Origin: Bacillota bacterium
GTDB taxonomy: Bacteria > Bacillota > UBA4882 > UBA8346
Assembly (NCBI GenBank): GCA_023417475.1
Contig: JAEZFP010000008.1
Span: forward strand, 42,835 to 106,834
Direction: 5' to 3'
Length of the DNA: 64,000 nt
The notes beneath the pieces were generated by a model, which was given only the letters and a program-made list of their open reading frames with translations, searched no databases and was not told where the DNA came from. Positions 23,921 to 33,100 of the stretch are shown here, piece by piece (the first letter of the stretch is position 1; every line of letters starts with the position of its first letter). Made by a program: the position numbers and the translations under genes.

Positions 23921-25234
23921 GTGCAGTTTCAAAATCAACCGGTTCGTGATTTTTTAAACCATTATCAAATGAACCATCAAACCATTGATATCGAAGCGTG
24001 TTGCCAAGGATTTCTGGCGGAGATGCGGCGTGGACTCAACGGGCAATCCAGCATGGCAATGCTTCCTACCTATATTGAGGCCGAAGGCGAGTTGCCCCGA
24101 GCGGAACGGGTGATCGTCATTGACGCCGGCGGAACCAATCTGCGAGTGGCGACGGTCTACTTTGATCACCAAGGCGAAGCGGTGATCGAAAACTTCAGTA
24201 AATACCCAATGCCCGGTAGCCGGAACGAGGTTGGTAAGGCTGAGTTTTTCAACACCATTGCCGCTTACGTCAAGCCGATCGCCGATGGTTGTGCCAAGAT
24301 CGGGTTTTGTTTCTCGTATCCCATGGACATGTTGCCAAACCGCGATGGCAAACTGCTTCGTTTTAGTAAACAGATCCAAGCGCCGGAGGTCGTCGGCGAA
24401 CTGATCGGCGCCAACTTGCAAACGGCGTTGGCGGCGGCCGGCTGCAAGACCCCCCATCAAATCGTGTTGCTCAACGATACGGTCGCGGCGTTGCTGGCCG
24501 GGAAAACCGGACTGCAGGAGCGGAGTTTCGACAGTTACATCGGCTTTATCTTTGGAACCGGCATCAATGTTTGTTATATCGAACAAAACGCCAATATCGG
24601 GAAATGCGGTTCCCTTGATCCTGGGAAAGCCCAGATCATCAATACGGAGGTTGGCGGTTATCTGCAAGCCCCGGTCGGACAGTTGGATCGGGTTTTTGAT
24701 CAAACCACGGTGGATCCGGGAAAATTCACTTATGAAAAAATGGTTTCAGGACGGTATCTTGGCGGGGTCTGTTTTCACACCATGCATCAAGCGGCGCGGG
24801 ATGGATTGTTCACCCCGGCGGTGGCCGCCCGGTTACAAGCGTTCTCCGATCTCAGCACGGTCGATGTGAACCGTTTTTTAACCCATCCCGCCGCCACCCA
24901 ACACCCGCTTGGCGCGGCGTTAAGCGTCGGGACGGTTGAGGACCGGTCGCGGTTATACCTGATCCTTGACAACCTGGTGGAACGCGCCGCCAAACTGGCC
25001 GCCGCCAATCTGGGAGCGCTGGTGCTGCAATCCGATAAAGGGACCGCGCCCGATCATCCGGTCTGCATTAGTGCCGACGGCACCACCTTCTATCAATTGC
25101 GCGGGTTGCGGTTCCGGACCGAACATTATCTGTACGGATTCCTCACCGAACAAAAGGGGCGTTATTTCGAGATTGTCAATATTGAAAACGCGCCGTTGAT
25201 CGGCGCTGCGATCGCCGGATTGATCAACGGGTAG
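23921..25234 (+). CDS. Hexokinase-family sugar kinase
   Basis: About 437 residues with eukaryotic-type hexokinase features: the phosphate-1 loop IDAGGTNLRVATV (about residues 67-79), sugar-binding/catalytic segment VLLNDTVAALLAG with the catalytic aspartate, and GFIFGTGINVCYIE as phosphate-2. It should phosphorylate glucose or a related hexose with ATP. GTG 23921 is chosen because GGGAGG lies 7 nt upstream; ATG 23906 and 23915 sit on or against that site. Hexokinases of this class are uncommon in bacteria but recur in Clostridia-like lineages. Monocistronic, with its own terminator. Confidence 0.87.
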   Translation: MQFQNQPVRDFLNHYQMNHQTIDIEACCQGFLAEMRRGLNGQSSMAMLPTYIEAEGELPRAERVIVIDAGGTNLRVATVYFDHQGEAVIENFSKYPMPGSRNEVGKAEFFNTIAAYVKPIADGCAKIGFCFSYPMDMLPNRDGKLLRFSKQIQAPEVVGELIGANLQTALAAAGCKTPHQIVLLNDTVAALLAGKTGLQERSFDSYIGFIFGTGINVCYIEQNANIGKCGSLDPGKAQIINTEVGGYLQAPVGQLDRVFDQTTVDPGKFTYEKMVSGRYLGGVCFHTMHQAARDGLFTPAVAARLQAFSDLSTVDVNRFLTHPAATQHPLGAALSVGTVEDRSRLYLILDNLVERAAKLAAANLGALVLQSDKGTAPDHPVCISADGTTFYQLRGLRFRTEHYLYGFLTEQKGRYFEIVNIENAPLIGAAIAGLING

Positions 25235-25249
25235 GATATATCTTTGCCC

Positions 25250-25293
25250 ATATAAAAAAGCCTGCTCCGTTTGGCACGGAACAGGCTTTTATT
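25250..25293. terminator. Bidirectional terminator
   Basis: AAAAAAGCCTGCTCCGT, loop TTTGGC, ACGGAACAGGCTTTTATTT. It separates the convergent hexokinase and fabF genes. Confidence 0.9.
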
Positions 25294-25303
25294 TATGATC
25301 GCC

Positions 25304-26545
25304 TTACTTGGTAAACCGTTTCAGGGCGACGCAGGCATTGGTCGAACCAAACCCGAAGGAGTTGCTGATCCCCACTTCGATGGGGGCTTGGCGGGCTTCG
25401 TTGGCCACATAATCGAGATCGCACTCGGGGTCGGGATTTTCCAAATTGATCGTGGGCGGGACGAGCTGATGATGCAGCGCCAACGCGGTGAAAGCGGCTT
25501 CCACTCCGCCGGCGGCGCCAAGCATATGCCCGGTCATGGACTTGGTGGAGCTGACCAGAACCTTGGCGGCATGATCGCCGAAGAGTTTTTTGATCGCCTT
25601 GGTCTCCATAGCGTCGTTAACCGGGGTCGAAGTGCCGTGGGCGTTGATATAGTCGACGTCGGTCACTGCCAGACCGGCCGATTGGATCGCCAACTCCATA
25701 CAACGCGCCGCGCCGGAACCGTCCGGCAGCGGGGAAGTGATATGATAGGCGTCGCTGTTCATGCCAAAACCGACCACTTCGGCGTAGATCTTCGCACCGC
25801 GGGCCAAAGCGTGTTCCAATTCTTCCAACACTAAAATCCCGGCGCCTTCGCCCATCACAAAACCGTCCCGGTCCGCGTCAAAGGGACGGCTCGCTTTTTC
25901 CGGGGCGTCATTCCGGGTGGAGAGAGCGGTTAGATTGATAAATCCGGCCACCGCCACCGGGGTAACGGTCGCTTCCGCGCCGCCGCTGATGATTGCGTCG
26001 GCTTCGCCGCGCTTAATGATATGATAGGCTTCGCCGATGGCGTGGGTGCCGGTGGCGCAGGCCGATACCGGCGAGAAGTTCGGTCCGGCCGCGCCGGTCC
26101 GGATGGAGATTTGGCCGGGCGCCAGATTAATGACGCAGCCCGGAATGAAGAACGGGGAGACACGATCCGGGCCTTTTTGGTCGCAGACCAAAACATAATT
26201 GCCCAATGTATCTAGGCCGCCCATTCCCGAACCGACGACGACACCGACCCGGTCGGCGTTTTCCGGCGTGATCCGCAGGCCGGAGTCGGCTACCGCCTCA
26301 TCGGCGGCCGCGATGGCGAATTGAATGAAACGGTCCATCTTTTTAATCTCTTTTTTCTCAATAAACTTCGCCGGGTCAAAATTTTTGACCTCCCCGGCAA
26401 AGTTGGCCTTATAACCGGTGGCGTCAAATTGAGTGATTGGGCCGATCCCGGATTGGCCCGCCACGGCGGCTTGCCAGTTTTCGGCGGTGGTGAGACCCAA
26501 TGGCGAAATCAGGCCGATTCCAGTGATTACAACGCGTTTATTCAA
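25304..26545 (-). CDS. fabF: Beta-ketoacyl-ACP synthase II
   Basis: 413 residues, full length. The Cys-His-His triad is intact: C163 in SACATG, His in AHGTSTPVNDA, His in KSMTGHMLGAAGG. It condenses acyl-ACP with malonyl-ACP during fatty acid elongation. The start is TTG 26545 (AGGTGAT 6 nt upstream on the minus strand), giving MNKRVVITGIG. It follows marR by 15 bp, so the two form an operon under the MarR operator at 27006-27042. No other fab genes are adjacent. Confidence 0.95.
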   Translation of the reverse strand: MNKRVVITGIGLISPLGLTTAENWQAAVAGQSGIGPITQFDATGYKANFAGEVKNFDPAKFIEKKEIKKMDRFIQFAIAAADEAVADSGLRITPENADRVGVVVGSGMGGLDTLGNYVLVCDQKGPDRVSPFFIPGCVINLAPGQISIRTGAAGPNFSPVSACATGTHAIGEAYHIIKRGEADAIISGGAEATVTPVAVAGFINLTALSTRNDAPEKASRPFDADRDGFVMGEGAGILVLEELEHALARGAKIYAEVVGFGMNSDAYHITSPLPDGSGAARCMELAIQSAGLAVTDVDYINAHGTSTPVNDAMETKAIKKLFGDHAAKVLVSSTKSMTGHMLGAAGGVEAAFTALALHHQLVPPTINLENPDPECDLDYVANEARQAPIEVGISNSFGFGSTNACVALKRFTK

Positions 26546-26560
26546 GGATGATCACCTACT

Positions 26561-26986
26561 TTATGATATTTGTTTTCCAATGACTGACATTGCTTTGCGG
26601 AATGTTTTAATCTCATCCGGACTCAATGCGTCGCGGAGTTTTTGGTCCAACTCTTCGACCAGGGACTTAATGGTCTCCCGGGCTTGAACTCCTTCCGCGG
26701 TCAGCGAGACTAAAATCCCACGCCGGTCTTTCGGATCCCGCTCCCGGATGATCAACCCTTTTTTCTCGAGGCGATCAAGCAACCCGGTCATGCTGGAATT
26801 TTCCAGGTTCAACTCCCGGGAAAGGTGTTTGGGATTTTCGCCGTTTCCCGGAGTAATCTCCAACAACAGCAGAGCCTTGGGAACGGTCAGGTCGAACTTG
26901 GCCAGTCGTTGATTGTAATAGCGGGACAATTTCTGCCAAGTGTTTTTGATCACCAAACAGAATAAGGGAGAATTAATACTGTCCAT
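26561..26986 (-). CDS. MarR-family regulator upstream of fabF
   Basis: 141 residues with a winged helix (KHLSRELNLENSSMTGLLDRL recognition region, then wing ERDPKDRRGI). Co-transcribed with fabF, as FabT is with fatty-acid genes in streptococci, so it may sense acyl chains; the ligand is inferred. A 15+15-bp perfect palindrome sits on its promoter, indicating autoregulation. Confidence 0.88.
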   Translation of the reverse strand: MDSINSPLFCLVIKNTWQKLSRYYNQRLAKFDLTVPKALLLLEITPGNGENPKHLSRELNLENSSMTGLLDRLEKKGLIIRERDPKDRRGILVSLTAEGVQARETIKSLVEELDQKLRDALSPDEIKTFRKAMSVIGKQIS

Positions 26987-27005
26987 GCGGGCGAATCCCC
27001 CTTGA

Positions 27006-27069
27006 TTTAATTCGCATACATATAGTTTGTATGCGAATTAAATATACCATGTCTGCATAACCCCGTCAA
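27006..27069 (-). promoter_or_regulatory. marR-fabF promoter and perfect MarR operator
   Basis: On the minus strand TTGACG (27069-27064), 17-bp spacer, TATATT (27046-27041). Immediately downstream and overlapping the -10 lies a perfect inverted repeat: TTTAATTCGCATACA (27006-27020), 7-bp spacer, TGTATGCGAATTAAA (27028-27042). A repressor bound here would cover the -10 and start site. Confidence 0.88.
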
Positions 27070-27209
27070 TCTCCATCAGGGATGCCTAATCGTACCATTC
27101 TTGGCAAGGACTTCGCCAACCGTGTCGATCTTCAACATATTCTAACCAATGATGGGAAAAGGTAATAAGGATTTGATCATGACAAATGTGAAGTAATCGG
27201 GGTGGAAAA

Positions 27210-28700
27210 ATGAAATTGGCGGAATTCGGCGACCTGCTGCCGGTTCCCGAGGAATGCCGAACGTTGGAGATTCGGGACTTGTCCAATGACTCACGGGAGG
27301 TCAAGCCGGGAGCGCTTTTTTTCGCGGTTCCCGGCTATAAGACCGATGGGTTGCGGTACTTAGGCGACGCAATCGCCAAAGGAGCTGTTGCTGCGGTGAT
27401 TGAGGGACCGGGTCCGCCGGATTCCACCATTCCGTTACTGCAAGTGACTGATGTGCGGGTCATGGAAGGCCTCGTGGCGGCCCGTTTTTTTGGCAATCCC
27501 TCCCGTCGGTTGCGCATGATCGGGGTTACCGGCACCAACGGCAAGACCACCGTGACCCATCTGATTCAGCATATCTTGACTGCGGCGGCGATTCCGACCG
27601 GATTAATCGGCACCGTTCGCGTCCAGCATGGTTCCCAAATTTATCCCGCCGAACGGACCACCCCCGATGCTATCGAGCTGCAACGGTTATTGGCAGAGAT
27701 GATCGCCGGAGGAATGAAAGCCGTGGTGATGGAGGTATCTTCCCATGCCTTAGCCTTGCACCGGGTGAACGGGACCGAATACGACGTGGCGGTGTTGACC
27801 AACATCACGCACGATCATTTTGATTTTCACCAAGATTCCCACAGTTATTTGGAGGCCAAGAGTTTGCTCTTCCGCAACCTTGGCTCAGGGGGAAAGCCGC
27901 AAAAATACGCCGTCCTCAACCGCGAAGATTCAAATTCGGAACGATTCGCTCAACGATGCGCCGCCCCCGTTTATTACTACGGAATCAACCAGCAGGCGCA
28001 GGTCCGTTTAGCCGATGTCGTGCGCAAGGGATCCCGGTCGCAGTTGACCGTGGAGTTGTTTGGGGAGAAGTGCCGTTTTCCGACCGCGTTGCCGGGACAA
28101 TTCAATCAATATAACATCATGGCCGCCATCACTGTGGCTTACCTGGAAGGAGTACCGTTGGCGACGATTGCCGCCGCCGTTCCCAAATTCCCCGGAGTGC
28201 CCGGGCGTTATCAGGAAGTAAGCTGCGGCCAGCCGTTCCGGGTGATGGTAGACTTCGCCCATAACCCGGCGGCGCTTGAAAATATCTTGCAGATGGCGAA
28301 GGAACAAAGCGGCGGGCGGCGGATCATCGTCTTTGGCTGCGAGGGCGAGAAAGATCGGCTCAAACGGCCGCTGATGGGAAAGATCGCGGCCGAGAACGCC
28401 GAGGTTTCGATTTTGACCGCGGACAATCTCTATCATGAGGAGATCAACCAGATCTTCGCCGATGTTCTGCGTGACCTGCCCGAAGCGGAACGCCGGGCGA
28501 TCATTGTCGAGCCGGACCGCCGCGCCGCCATTCGCAAAGCGGTGGAGTTGGCCCGTCCAGGGGATTTTTTGATTGTGGCCGGGAAAGGACATGAGCAGTA
28601 TTTGGTCCGGGGTTCGGAGCAAGAGCCGTTTAACGATGTGGAAGTACTCCGGGAGATTTTGGCCGATCAGGCGGAGGCAACCCCGTGGTATCCGGTGTAA
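27210..28700 (+). CDS. MurE-family Mur ligase with altered substrate motif
   Basis: 496 residues, all three Mur ligase domains. P-loop is GVTGTNGKTT (about 105-114), HDHFDFH follows and the carbamylated lysine is in YLEAKSLLF (K217). C-terminal motifs are VDFAHNPAALE, KRPLMG and AGKGHE. The position that reads DNPR in meso-diaminopimelate-adding MurE reads DNLY here (405-408), and the usual GCGGDRD reads GCEGEKD. So it is clearly MurE-like but may add another residue or serve a side pathway. It is not in a mur cluster. GGGGTGG precedes ATG 27210. Confidence 0.8.
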   Translation: MKLAEFGDLLPVPEECRTLEIRDLSNDSREVKPGALFFAVPGYKTDGLRYLGDAIAKGAVAAVIEGPGPPDSTIPLLQVTDVRVMEGLVAARFFGNPSRRLRMIGVTGTNGKTTVTHLIQHILTAAAIPTGLIGTVRVQHGSQIYPAERTTPDAIELQRLLAEMIAGGMKAVVMEVSSHALALHRVNGTEYDVAVLTNITHDHFDFHQDSHSYLEAKSLLFRNLGSGGKPQKYAVLNREDSNSERFAQRCAAPVYYYGINQQAQVRLADVVRKGSRSQLTVELFGEKCRFPTALPGQFNQYNIMAAITVAYLEGVPLATIAAAVPKFPGVPGRYQEVSCGQPFRVMVDFAHNPAALENILQMAKEQSGGRRIIVFGCEGEKDRLKRPLMGKIAAENAEVSILTADNLYHEEINQIFADVLRDLPEAERRAIIVEPDRRAAIRKAVELARPGDFLIVAGKGHEQYLVRGSEQEPFNDVEVLREILADQAEATPWYPV

Positions 28701-28741
28701 ATTCGGCCGACCCGGTAGGCTAACTTTTGAGGTGGGTTAAT

Positions 28742-30025
28742 TTGGCAGGATGGCTATTCCTTGGCGAACAGTCGGCGGATGGGTTTATTTTTCAACTCGG
28801 GCGATCGTTGGGCGACGGGCGGATCTTCCGTTGGGAACCGTTGCCCGGCAAAACTCAGGTGGACGAGATCAGCCGACTACGGATGGCGTTGGGAGAACGT
28901 AGCCGGGCGGTTGTAGCCCCGGTGGGGTCGGGAATCTTGCCCGTTTTTGGTTTGGAGGTGATTACCAACCGGTACTGGTTGGGATGGGAAACCCGCAACG
29001 GCAGCCCATGGTTACAGCCCGGAGCGCGATCCGGCGAGTCGACTTGGCCACGGCTTGAGAGATTATTGCCGTTGATCCGTGGGTATGAGGCCTATCATCA
29101 GGCTGGTTTGGTCGTGGGTTATCCCGATTGGCGGCGGATTGGACTGGGTCCGGAAGGTCTGTTTATGCCCGATCCTTATTTCAAGGGGTTTTTGGCGGTA
29201 GCTCCCTGGGAGTTGCCACCGGGCTTGGCCGCCTGCCGTCCCCCGGAGGAATTCGGAGCGGCCAAGCAGAGTCAGGCGGGGGATTGTTTTTATTTGGGAG
29301 TGATTATCTATCAATATCTAGCGGGGCGGTTGCCGTTCCGGTTGGTTAAGGGCTGGCCGACCCGGGCGCTGTTGCAAGGGGAACGGATTCCGTTGGGTTT
29401 GTACCAACCTGGGTTGGATCCGGAGATCGCGGCGGTGGTGAAGGCGCTGTTGGATCCGGACGGGACCCAACGGCCGAGCGTTTCGGATGTGAAGCGTTGT
29501 TGGGAGCGGATGTTGGCCGGGGCAAAGGCGGTTCAGGCTGTCGATTGGGAACGGGAGCGCCGGACGGAATTGCGGGAGTACCGGCGGCAGGACCGCTGGC
29601 GATTGGTGAAGCAATGGGCGCCGTGGGTGGCGGTGGTCTTGGTGTTGCAGGCGGGGTTGGTATGGTGGCTGACGGCGCGACCGCGCGGAGAGATGGCCCC
29701 GGAGCGGTCGCTGGAGCGTTTTTATGCGGCGGTGGGAGGATTAATCCGGGAAGACGCGGGGGTGGACCCAACGTTGGAGCGGGATTTTATGAAGGCGCGC
29801 CAGGAGCGGGCAGAGTTGCTCCGGGAGGTGTTGGGACGGCCGTTGGCGGAGGTGCGGCGGATCCGGGCGGTGCGGAGAGTAGGGCAACGGGTTGCGGCGG
29901 AGGTGGTCTTGGGCTGGTGGGAACGATCCGGGACGGGATTGCGGCTCCGGGAAACGAAGGAACAGGTTGTCTTGGCGCGGGAGGGCAGGAGTTGGCGGGT
30001 TGTGGCAAGGCGGGCAATAAAGTAG
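28742..30025 (+). CDS. Membrane pseudokinase with extracytoplasmic domain
   Basis: About 427 residues. The N-terminal 280 residues keep the C-lobe skeleton of Ser/Thr kinases: AYHQAGLVVGYPDWRRIGLGP in place of the catalytic loop, MPDPY for DFG, CRPPEEFG for APE, GDCFYLGVIIYQYLAGRLPF and LDPDGTQRPS. There is no visible lysine motif, HRD or DFG, so it should be inactive. One membrane helix (about 290-312) leads to a basic outer domain that may be NTF2-like. TTG 28742 is chosen after GAGGTGGG. Codons are strikingly G-rich toward the 3' end. Function is unknown. Confidence 0.6.
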   Translation: MAGWLFLGEQSADGFIFQLGRSLGDGRIFRWEPLPGKTQVDEISRLRMALGERSRAVVAPVGSGILPVFGLEVITNRYWLGWETRNGSPWLQPGARSGESTWPRLERLLPLIRGYEAYHQAGLVVGYPDWRRIGLGPEGLFMPDPYFKGFLAVAPWELPPGLAACRPPEEFGAAKQSQAGDCFYLGVIIYQYLAGRLPFRLVKGWPTRALLQGERIPLGLYQPGLDPEIAAVVKALLDPDGTQRPSVSDVKRCWERMLAGAKAVQAVDWERERRTELREYRRQDRWRLVKQWAPWVAVVLVLQAGLVWWLTARPRGEMAPERSLERFYAAVGGLIREDAGVDPTLERDFMKARQERAELLREVLGRPLAEVRRIRAVRRVGQRVAAEVVLGWWERSGTGLRLRETKEQVVLAREGRSWRVVARRAIK

Positions 30026-30124
30026 GCGATGGCGAGTCCCAATTTTTCGGTCTGATGCAGGAAACTCATGGAAAGAGTCAAATTTGTTATCGAAGATAAT
30101 GATTTGATTTTTTCGAGGTGTTTC

Positions 30125-33100
30125 ATGAACCATCCTTGTTTGGCAGAATTTCATCCGGCGGTGGCGCGTTGGTTTGCGGAAACCTATGGGGAGCCCACGC
30201 CGCCGCAGGCTAAAGGGTGGCCGTTGATCGGGGCGGGCAAGAATGTTTTGATTTTGGCGCCGACGGGATCGGGCAAAACGATGGCGGCGTTTTTGAAATG
30301 CCTGGATTGGCTGTACCGGTCGGAAAGCGCTGCGGCAAAGACGGGGGACGGAGTCCGGGTTTTATATATTTCGCCGCTTAAAGCGTTAAACAACGATATT
30401 CACCGTAATCTGGAGCTGCCGTTGGCGGGGATTGCGGCGACGGGGCGGGCGTTGGGTTACGCGTTGCCCGAGTTGCGGGCGGCGGTGCGGACGGGTGACA
30501 CGCCGGGCCGGGAACGGCAGCAGATGATCCGGAAGCCGCCGCAGATTTTGATCACCACGCCGGAGTCGTTGTTTCTGATGCTCTCCTCCAAAGCGCGGCA
30601 GATCTTGAAGACGGTCCGGTTTGTGATTGTCGACGAGATTCACACCGTATTCCCCACCAAACGCGGGGCCCATTTGGGGTTGACGTTGGAACGGTTGCAA
30701 CAATGGGTCGGAGCGGAGCGGCCGTTGCAACGGATCGGGCTTTCGGCGACGATGCAACCGTTAGACCAAGTAGCGGCCTATCTGGCGGGGTATGAGTGGT
30801 CGGCGGAATCCGACAACTTGCAACCCCGTCCGGTGGCAATCGTCGACACCGGCCAACGCAAGACTTTGGATCTGCAAATCATGCTCCCCGTGCCCGATCT
30901 CCGGGAACTGCCGGAAAAATCGATCTGGCCGCCGCTTTATGATCAGTTGTTGCAACTGATCCGAGCCCACCGGACCACCTTAATCTTTGTCAATAACCGG
31001 CGCGCCGCCGAACGGATCACCGCCAACCTCAATCAGCTGGCCGAACGGGAGATCGCCCGGACGCATCACGGCAGCGTTTCCAAAGAAGTCCGGCTCGATG
31101 TGGAAGCTCTGCTGAAGCAAGGTGAGATCGCTTGTATCGTGGCGACCGCTTCGTTGGAGTTGGGGATCGATGTCGGCCATATCGATCTGGTGGTCCAAGT
31201 GGAGTCGCCTAAAGAGGTGGCGCGGGGGTTGCAACGGGTGGGCCGGGCCGGGCATATTGTGGGGATGCCCAGTAAAGGTAGGGTGATTCCCAAGACCCGC
31301 ACCGATCTGCTGGAAAGCGCCGCCATTGTCCGGGAGATGCGGGCGGGCCGGGTGGAACCGGCCCGGGCAATCCGCAATTGCCTGGATGTGTTGGCCCAAC
31401 AGTTGGTGGCAATGACTGCGGTGGAGGAAGTGCCGGCGGCGACCGCCTACCGGTTGATACGCCGGGCCTACAACTATCAGGATCTGACGGTTGCGAGTTT
31501 TGAGAATGTGCTGGCGATGCTGGCCGGCACCTTTCAAACCACCGAATATGTGGACCTGAGGCCGCGGCTGTATTGGGACCGGGTCGCCGGGTTGCTGAAA
31601 CCCGATTCCTACGGCTGGCGGCTGGTATATTCGAGCGGCGGGACCATTCCCGACCGGGGTTATTACGGGGTTTACCTCCAAGGTTCCAATGTCCGTCTGG
31701 GCGAGTTGGACGAGGAGTTTGTTTACGAACGGCGTTTACATGAACGTTTTGTGCTGGGAACTTCGGTCTGGCGTATCGAGGAGTTGCGGCAGGACCGGGT
31801 TTTGGTTAGCCAGTCAAAAAAGGGCGGCGAAGCGATTATCCCGTTTTGGAAGGCGGATCTGGGCGGACGCTCGTATGAACTTGGCAAACGGATCGGCGCG
31901 TTTTTGGGGGAAGTGGAAGCCCGCTTGGATTCACCCGGACTCCGGCAATGGCTGGCGACTGAATGTGCCCTGGAAGCGGATGCCGCCCGGAATCTCGTGC
32001 AATTTCTGCGCGATCAGCAACGGGCGGTCAACTTTCTCCCCACCGACCGACGGATCGTGGTCGAGGAGTTCCCCGACGAAGCGGGGGAATGGCGGATCTT
32101 CATCCATTCGCCGTTTGGGACGAAGCTGCACAATGTCCTGGGATTGCTGATCAAGGATGATTGGGAGAACCGGTTGCAACTGACGACGGAGTTTGTCTCC
32201 TCCGACAACGGGATCATGTTTCAGGTCGCGGGATTAACTACGCCGCCGGCGGTTGAGTGGGAGCGGTTGCCCATGGAGGATCTTGAGGAGAAAGTGGCCC
32301 GGCTCGTCTCCGGCAGCGCGCTGTTTGGGGTCAACTTCCGGCAGGCGGCGCAGCTTTCGCTGGTTATGCCGCGGACCGGTTTTGGCCGGAAACGAACGCC
32401 GTTTTGGCTGAGCCGTCTGAAAGCGGGCAACCTCTTGCAGGTGGTGGCGAAATATCCTGATTTTCCTTTAGTGGTCGAGGCGTACCGGGCGGTTTTGCAG
32501 GATTATTTCGAACTGCCGGCGGTCCGGGAGTTACTCGGGGCCATTCGTCAAGGGACGGTCACGATCCAACGGCAACGGCTTCAGGTTCCGTCGCCGTTCG
32601 CCGCCGGTCATCTGCTGAGTTTTGTCGCCAATTTCATGTATCAGGGGGAAACGCCGCAGGGCGAGTTGAAACTGCGCCTGTTCGGATTGGGCCGGGAGAC
32701 GCTCAAGTCGTTGGTCGGCGCGACCGGTCTCCGGGAGTTGTTGGATCCGGCACTAGTGGCAGCGGTGGCGGCGCAAGCCGGTGGCAAAGGCTTGTATGGC
32801 CCGGAGCTTACCACGGATATGATCGTGAACTGGCTGGAACGGGTCGGCGACATCACCCTGGCCGAATTGCAAACGTTGGTTCCGGAGCAATATCCGGCGG
32901 TGGCGGAAGGGCTTAACCAGTTGTTGGACCAGGGGAAAGTGATAAAACTGCCGTTGCGGGGCCGGGAGCTATGGCTGCTCCGGAGCGAGTGGCCATTTTA
33001 TCGGCAGGTTGTGCCGGAGTTGACAGTTTCGCTCCCGAACGGGGAGCATCCGGTTGACTTGTTAGGGCCGAAGGCGGCGCAACGCCGGTTAATCCAACGC

